6,829 bases of DNA from the NCBI GenBank assembly GCA_028278005.1, contig JANQFD010000158.1, positions 1 to 6,829 on the forward strand. Reading direction: 5' to 3'. Below the pieces are notes generated by a model, which did not search any database, was not told the origin of the DNA, and worked only from the letters and a program-made list of their open reading frames with translations. Both the position numbers and the translations under genes were made by a program. Of the stretch, positions 5,872 to 6,829 are shown in pieces (positions within the stretch are counted from its first letter, which is position 1; the number at the start of each line of letters is the position of its first letter). The stretch comes from Chlorobium sp. (lineage in GTDB: Bacteria; Bacteroidota; Chlorobiia; Chlorobiales; Chlorobiaceae).

Positions 5872-6138
5872 GTGATTATCCAAGAAGTTATCATCAAAAA
5901 CAAGGCCGGGTTGCACACACGGCCGGCTGCGGCGGTTGTGAAGCTGGCCTCCCGGTTCAAATCCGACTTTTTTATTGAGATGCGCGGTTCCGAAGTAAAC
6001 GCCAAATCTATTATCGGAGTCATGAGCCTTGCCGCACCAAAAGGTACCAAGCTTATTCTGAAACTTGACGGTGATGATGAAGAGGAAGCTGCAAGGCAAC
6101 TGATCGATTTTTTCGAGCAGGGTTTCGGCGAACAGTAA
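5872..6138 (+). CDS. ptsH: HPr family phosphocarrier protein
   Basis: This 88-residue protein starts at GTG 5872. An in-frame stop at 5845-5847 and the lack of any ATG in between make GTG the only good choice. It has the phosphorylation site GLHTRPAAA (13-21) with active H15 and R17, and the second signature NAKSIIGVMSLAA (43-55) with S46, the residue that HPr kinase modifies in Gram-positive bacteria. The length is normal for HPr. HPr accepts phosphate from PEP via enzyme I and passes it to EIIA proteins. With H15 and S46 both present, either sugar-transport or purely regulatory phosphorylation is possible. No ptsI, hprK or EII gene is in the window. Incomplete PTS systems with regulatory roles are known in bacteria that do not import sugars, and that would suit a photoautotroph, but this is inference. 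There is no clear ribosome binding site; the upstream 30 bp are T-rich. Confidence 0.93.
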   Translation: MIIQEVIIKNKAGLHTRPAAAVVKLASRFKSDFFIEMRGSEVNAKSIIGVMSLAAPKGTKLILKLDGDDEEEAARQLIDFFEQGFGEQ

Positions 6139-6139
6139 G

Positions 6140-6163
6140 AACAATCTGAATTGAGCGATTGTT
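6140..6163. repeat. Imperfect terminator-like inverted repeat after ptsH
   Basis: AACAATC (6140-6146) and GATTGTT (6157-6163) are exact reverse complements around a 10-nt spacer, starting 2 bp after the HPr stop codon. The stem is AT-rich with only two G-C pairs, and no T-run follows. It could be a weak 3'-end structure or chance; a standard intrinsic terminator is not supported. Confidence 0.3.
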
Positions 6164-6203
6164 GAACATGTCGGAGATGCGGAGCACAGGGAATGCCGCT
6201 GTA

Positions 6204-6219
6204 TCCCGACTTGTCGGGA
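6204..6219. repeat. Near-perfect palindrome TCCCGACTTGTCGGGA
   Basis: Seven-base arms TCCCGAC and GTCGGGA flank a TT centre; in RNA this would be a six-pair stem capped by a CUUG tetraloop. It lies 28 bp before the glycosyltransferase start and 65 bp after ptsH. No T-tract follows on the plus strand, so it is not a textbook terminator. It could be an mRNA hairpin, a protein-binding site, or a dispersed palindromic repeat. Similar CCCGAC/GTCGGG palindromes are, from memory, frequent in intergenic DNA of Bacteroidetes and related bacteria. Confidence 0.55.
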
Positions 6220-6247
6220 CGCTCAGTTTAGGAACAATTATTCTGAT

Positions 6248-6829
6248 GTGCCTTTGAAAGCCCTCAGCATAGCGTTTATAAGCCCGTTTTCACCTCTGAA
6301 AGGCGGGATCGCAAGGTTCAGCACCACCTTGTACAGGATTCTGTTACAGAGAGGGCACAAGGTGAAAGCAATTTCTTTCAAACGTCTTTATCCCGGCATT
6401 CTTCTGGGGGGTAAAGCTCTCTATGAACCGGGAGCGTCCGTCAGCAGAGAAAACGGGGTGCTGGCACGCCTTGATACGCTCAATCCACTGACATGGTTTT
6501 CCACAGCACTGTATATGAGGCGCATGAAGCCGGAGGTCATGATCTGTGCCTACTGGCTGGGGGCGCTGTCTCCCCTGTATGCTCTGCTCAGGCTTGTTTC
6601 AGGGGCCAAAATGATTGTGCTCATGCATAACTTTTCCTCACATGAGCGGTTTATCGCCGAAAAGAAGCTGAGAAATCTGCTTCTTTCCTCCGCAGACGGT
6701 GTGGTTACCCTTTCCGGGCATGTAGGCCGGCAGGTTAAAGCCGCATACCCGAAAGTTCCGCTGAATATCCTTTTTCATCCCGTATACAGCCCCACCTCCG
6801 CTGTTATGTCCAAAAATGACGCATGCCGA
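6248..6829 (+). CDS. GT-B glycosyltransferase (family 4-like), N-terminal part
   Basis: An open frame runs from GTG 6248 to the right edge, giving 194 residues with no stop, so the gene is partial. The frame is open upstream to a TGA at 6152-6154 but has no ATG or GTG there. An AGGA at 6230-6233 lies 14 bp upstream, longer than ideal, so the exact start is uncertain. The protein begins with LSIAFISPFSPLKGGIARFS, the beta-strand and Gly-rich loop of GT-B enzymes of the GT4 type (compare FSPxxGGIAR), then LYRILLQRGHKVKAISF. A later stretch, KPEVMICAYWLGALSPLYAL, is followed by KMIVLMHNFSSHER, LLLSSADGVVTLSGHVGRQV and LFHPVY, all normal for an N-terminal acceptor-binding domain. The donor-binding C-terminal domain lies beyond the window. 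Such enzymes transfer sugars from nucleotide donors to lipopolysaccharide, capsule or other glycoconjugates; neither donor nor acceptor can be named here. Confidence 0.85.
   Translation, partial: MPLKALSIAFISPFSPLKGGIARFSTTLYRILLQRGHKVKAISFKRLYPGILLGGKALYEPGASVSRENGVLARLDTLNPLTWFSTALYMRRMKPEVMICAYWLGALSPLYALLRLVSGAKMIVLMHNFSSHERFIAEKKLRNLLLSSADGVVTLSGHVGRQVKAAYPKVPLNILFHPVYSPTSAVMSKNDACR

Noticed and set aside
6140..6219. Intrinsic terminators after ptsH.
   Set aside because: Two inverted repeats are present, but neither is followed by a T-run on the plus strand, and the first stem is AT-rich.

Overview
The window looks like chromosomal DNA of a green sulfur bacterium (Chlorobi; Chlorobium, Prosthecochloris or a relative). 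This is inferred from the style of the proteins, moderate GC, mostly weak Shine-Dalgarno sequences, and a half-length ClpB. I recall half-length ClpB proteins from Chlorobaculum but could not check this. No rRNA, tRNA, CRISPR array, insertion sequence or phage gene was found. Most of the window is ordinary housekeeping sequence, and I see no strong evidence of an undescribed system.

Layout, left to right. (1) 1-260, minus strand: the first 86 residues of a Rieske [2Fe-2S] protein that runs off the left edge. (2) 261-323: a short AT-rich divergent intergenic region. (3) 324-1643, plus: a ClpB-type AAA+ protein that stops at the beginning of the middle domain, so it has only the N domain and the first ATPase module. 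(4) 1753-2295, plus: an exported SYLF-domain protein. (5) 2330-3757, plus: gatB, subunit B of the tRNA-dependent amidotransferase. (6) 3772-4020, minus: xseB, the exonuclease VII small subunit, convergent with gatB. (7) 4021-4318: about 300 bp with no gene, containing a degenerate heptamer repeat. (8) 4319-5296, plus: the Obg ribosome-assembly GTPase without a C-terminal OCT domain. (9) 5308-5802, plus: a short ArgA-like GNAT acetyltransferase just after obg, whose last codons lie in a second copy of the heptamer repeat. (10) 5872-6138, plus: an HPr phosphocarrier with a GTG start. (11) 6139-6247: an intergenic stretch with two inverted repeats. (12) 6248-6829, plus: the N-terminal part of a GT-B (family 4-like) glycosyltransferase that runs off the right edge.

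The genes do not form one pathway. They cover protein quality control (ClpB), translation and ribosome biogenesis (GatB, Obg), DNA repair (XseB), probable arginine precursor synthesis (GNAT), regulation or phosphotransfer (HPr), and surface polysaccharide or glycoconjugate synthesis (glycosyltransferase). Partners often encoded nearby in other bacteria (gatA/gatC, xseA, ptsI, the second half of clpB) are absent from the window. The points most worth a second look are the half-size ClpB, the paired heptamer repeats of which one forms the tail of a coding sequence, and the near-perfect palindrome before the glycosyltransferase.
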